From Desulfobulbaceae bacterium (GTDB lineage: Bacteria; Desulfobacterota; Desulfobulbia; Desulfobulbales; Desulfocapsaceae), in assembly GCA_030632405.1 (NCBI GenBank), contig DAOVUU010000128.1:1-6938 (forward strand): a DNA stretch of 6,938 nucleotides. The letters are read 5' to 3'. This document shows, piece by piece, positions 6,513 through 6,938 of the stretch (position 1 is its first letter; each line of letters starts with the position of its first letter). Under the pieces are notes generated by a model that had not been told where the DNA came from, searched no databases, and worked only from the letters and a program-made list of their open reading frames with translations. The translations under genes were made by a program, and so were the position numbers.

Positions 6513-6938
6513 ATGAACAACAGGCCGCACAATAAAAACCCGGATTCTTCCCCCCATGACCGGATAAGCAAGGATGATGAGAAGTGGATGGAAAGAGCAT
6601 TGGTCGCAGCCATGGATGCAGCCACAAGAGAAGAGGTTCCGGTTGGGGCTGTTTTAATTAAAGAAGGAAGACTCATCGCAGAAGGGGGCAACAGCCCTAT
6701 AGGTCTGAATGATCCTACGGCCCATGCAGAAATAGTTGTCATCCGGGATGCGGCAGCAATTTTGAACAACTACAGATTGGTGGGCACCACACTTTATGTA
6801 ACCCTCGAACCCTGTGTGATGTGTGTGGGAGCAATGCTCCACGCCCGTATCGATCGACTTGTATACGGAGCTTCAGATCCTAAATCCGGTGCTGTATCAT
6901 CTCTATACACTATTGCAGGCGATGGGCTTCTCAATCAC
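6513..6938 (+). CDS. tadA: tRNA-specific adenosine-34 deaminase, 3'-truncated by window edge
   Basis: TadA deaminates wobble A34 of tRNA-Arg(ACG) to inosine, and the gene is usually essential in bacteria. The frame is open from the ATG at 6513 to the last base (142 codons, no stop), so the 3' end lies outside the window. The cytidine-deaminase fold is clear: REEVPVGAV (39-47), the zinc and catalytic motif H71-A-E73 within DPTAHAE, and PCVMC (100-104) with zinc ligands C101 and C104. The block NYRLVGTTLYVTLEPCVMC and the SDPKSGA and LNH stretches closely match E. coli TadA. The first 20 or so residues (rich in N, P and D) are poorly conserved. A start at 6588 is possible but would drop the conserved KW before MERAL. 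Neither start has a good ribosome binding site. The gene is divergent from the regulator, with 106 bases between them. Confidence 0.93.
   Translation, partial: MNNRPHNKNPDSSPHDRISKDDEKWMERALVAAMDAATREEVPVGAVLIKEGRLIAEGGNSPIGLNDPTAHAEIVVIRDAAAILNNYRLVGTTLYVTLEPCVMCVGAMLHARIDRLVYGASDPKSGAVSSLYTIAGDGLLNH

Noticed and set aside
6497..6842. Open frames on the minus strand under tadA
   Set aside because: The plus strand encodes unmistakable TadA motifs here, and the antisense translations show no domain.

Overview
The window looks like chromosomal DNA of a Gram-negative bacterium. My best guess is a sulfate- or sulfur-metabolising member of the Desulfobacterota (former Deltaproteobacteria). This rests on protein style, moderate GC, a sigma-54 response regulator and a divergent trpBA pair of a kind I associate with that group; no rRNA or other taxonomic marker is present. 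There are no mobile elements, tRNAs or CRISPR arrays, and intergenic spacers are all under about 110 bases.

Layout: (1) 2-982 (+), the 3' part of a gene whose start lies outside the window. Its pattern resembles the HIT/GalT nucleotidyl-transferase superfamily, but its function is unknown. (2) 1075-2346 and 2353-3117 (+), trpB and trpA, the two subunits of tryptophan synthase, separated by 6 bases and without other trp genes. Both keep catalytic residues but deviate at normally fixed motifs. (3) 3198-4976 (+), an M3-family oligoendopeptidase F (zinc peptidase). (4) 4988-6406 (-), a sigma-54-dependent response regulator converging on the peptidase gene; its receiver domain is partly degenerate and its GAFTGA loop reads GAFTSA. 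(5) 6513-6938 (+), the 5' part of tadA, the tRNA-Arg wobble adenosine deaminase, running off the right edge and divergent from the regulator.

How they fit together: genes 1 to 3 are co-directional with short gaps, so read-through is possible, and trpA appears translationally coupled to trpB. The peptidase gene has a spacer with 9-base direct repeats and a possible pairing that would cover its ribosome binding site. The regulator has the best promoter in the window (TTGATA-17-TATAAC). No sensor kinase lies beside it, and I saw no -24/-12 promoter in the spacers, so its target is unknown. I found no clearly new multi-gene system. The most notable items are the divergent orphan trpBA, the HIT/GalT-like gene next to it, and the atypical regulator.
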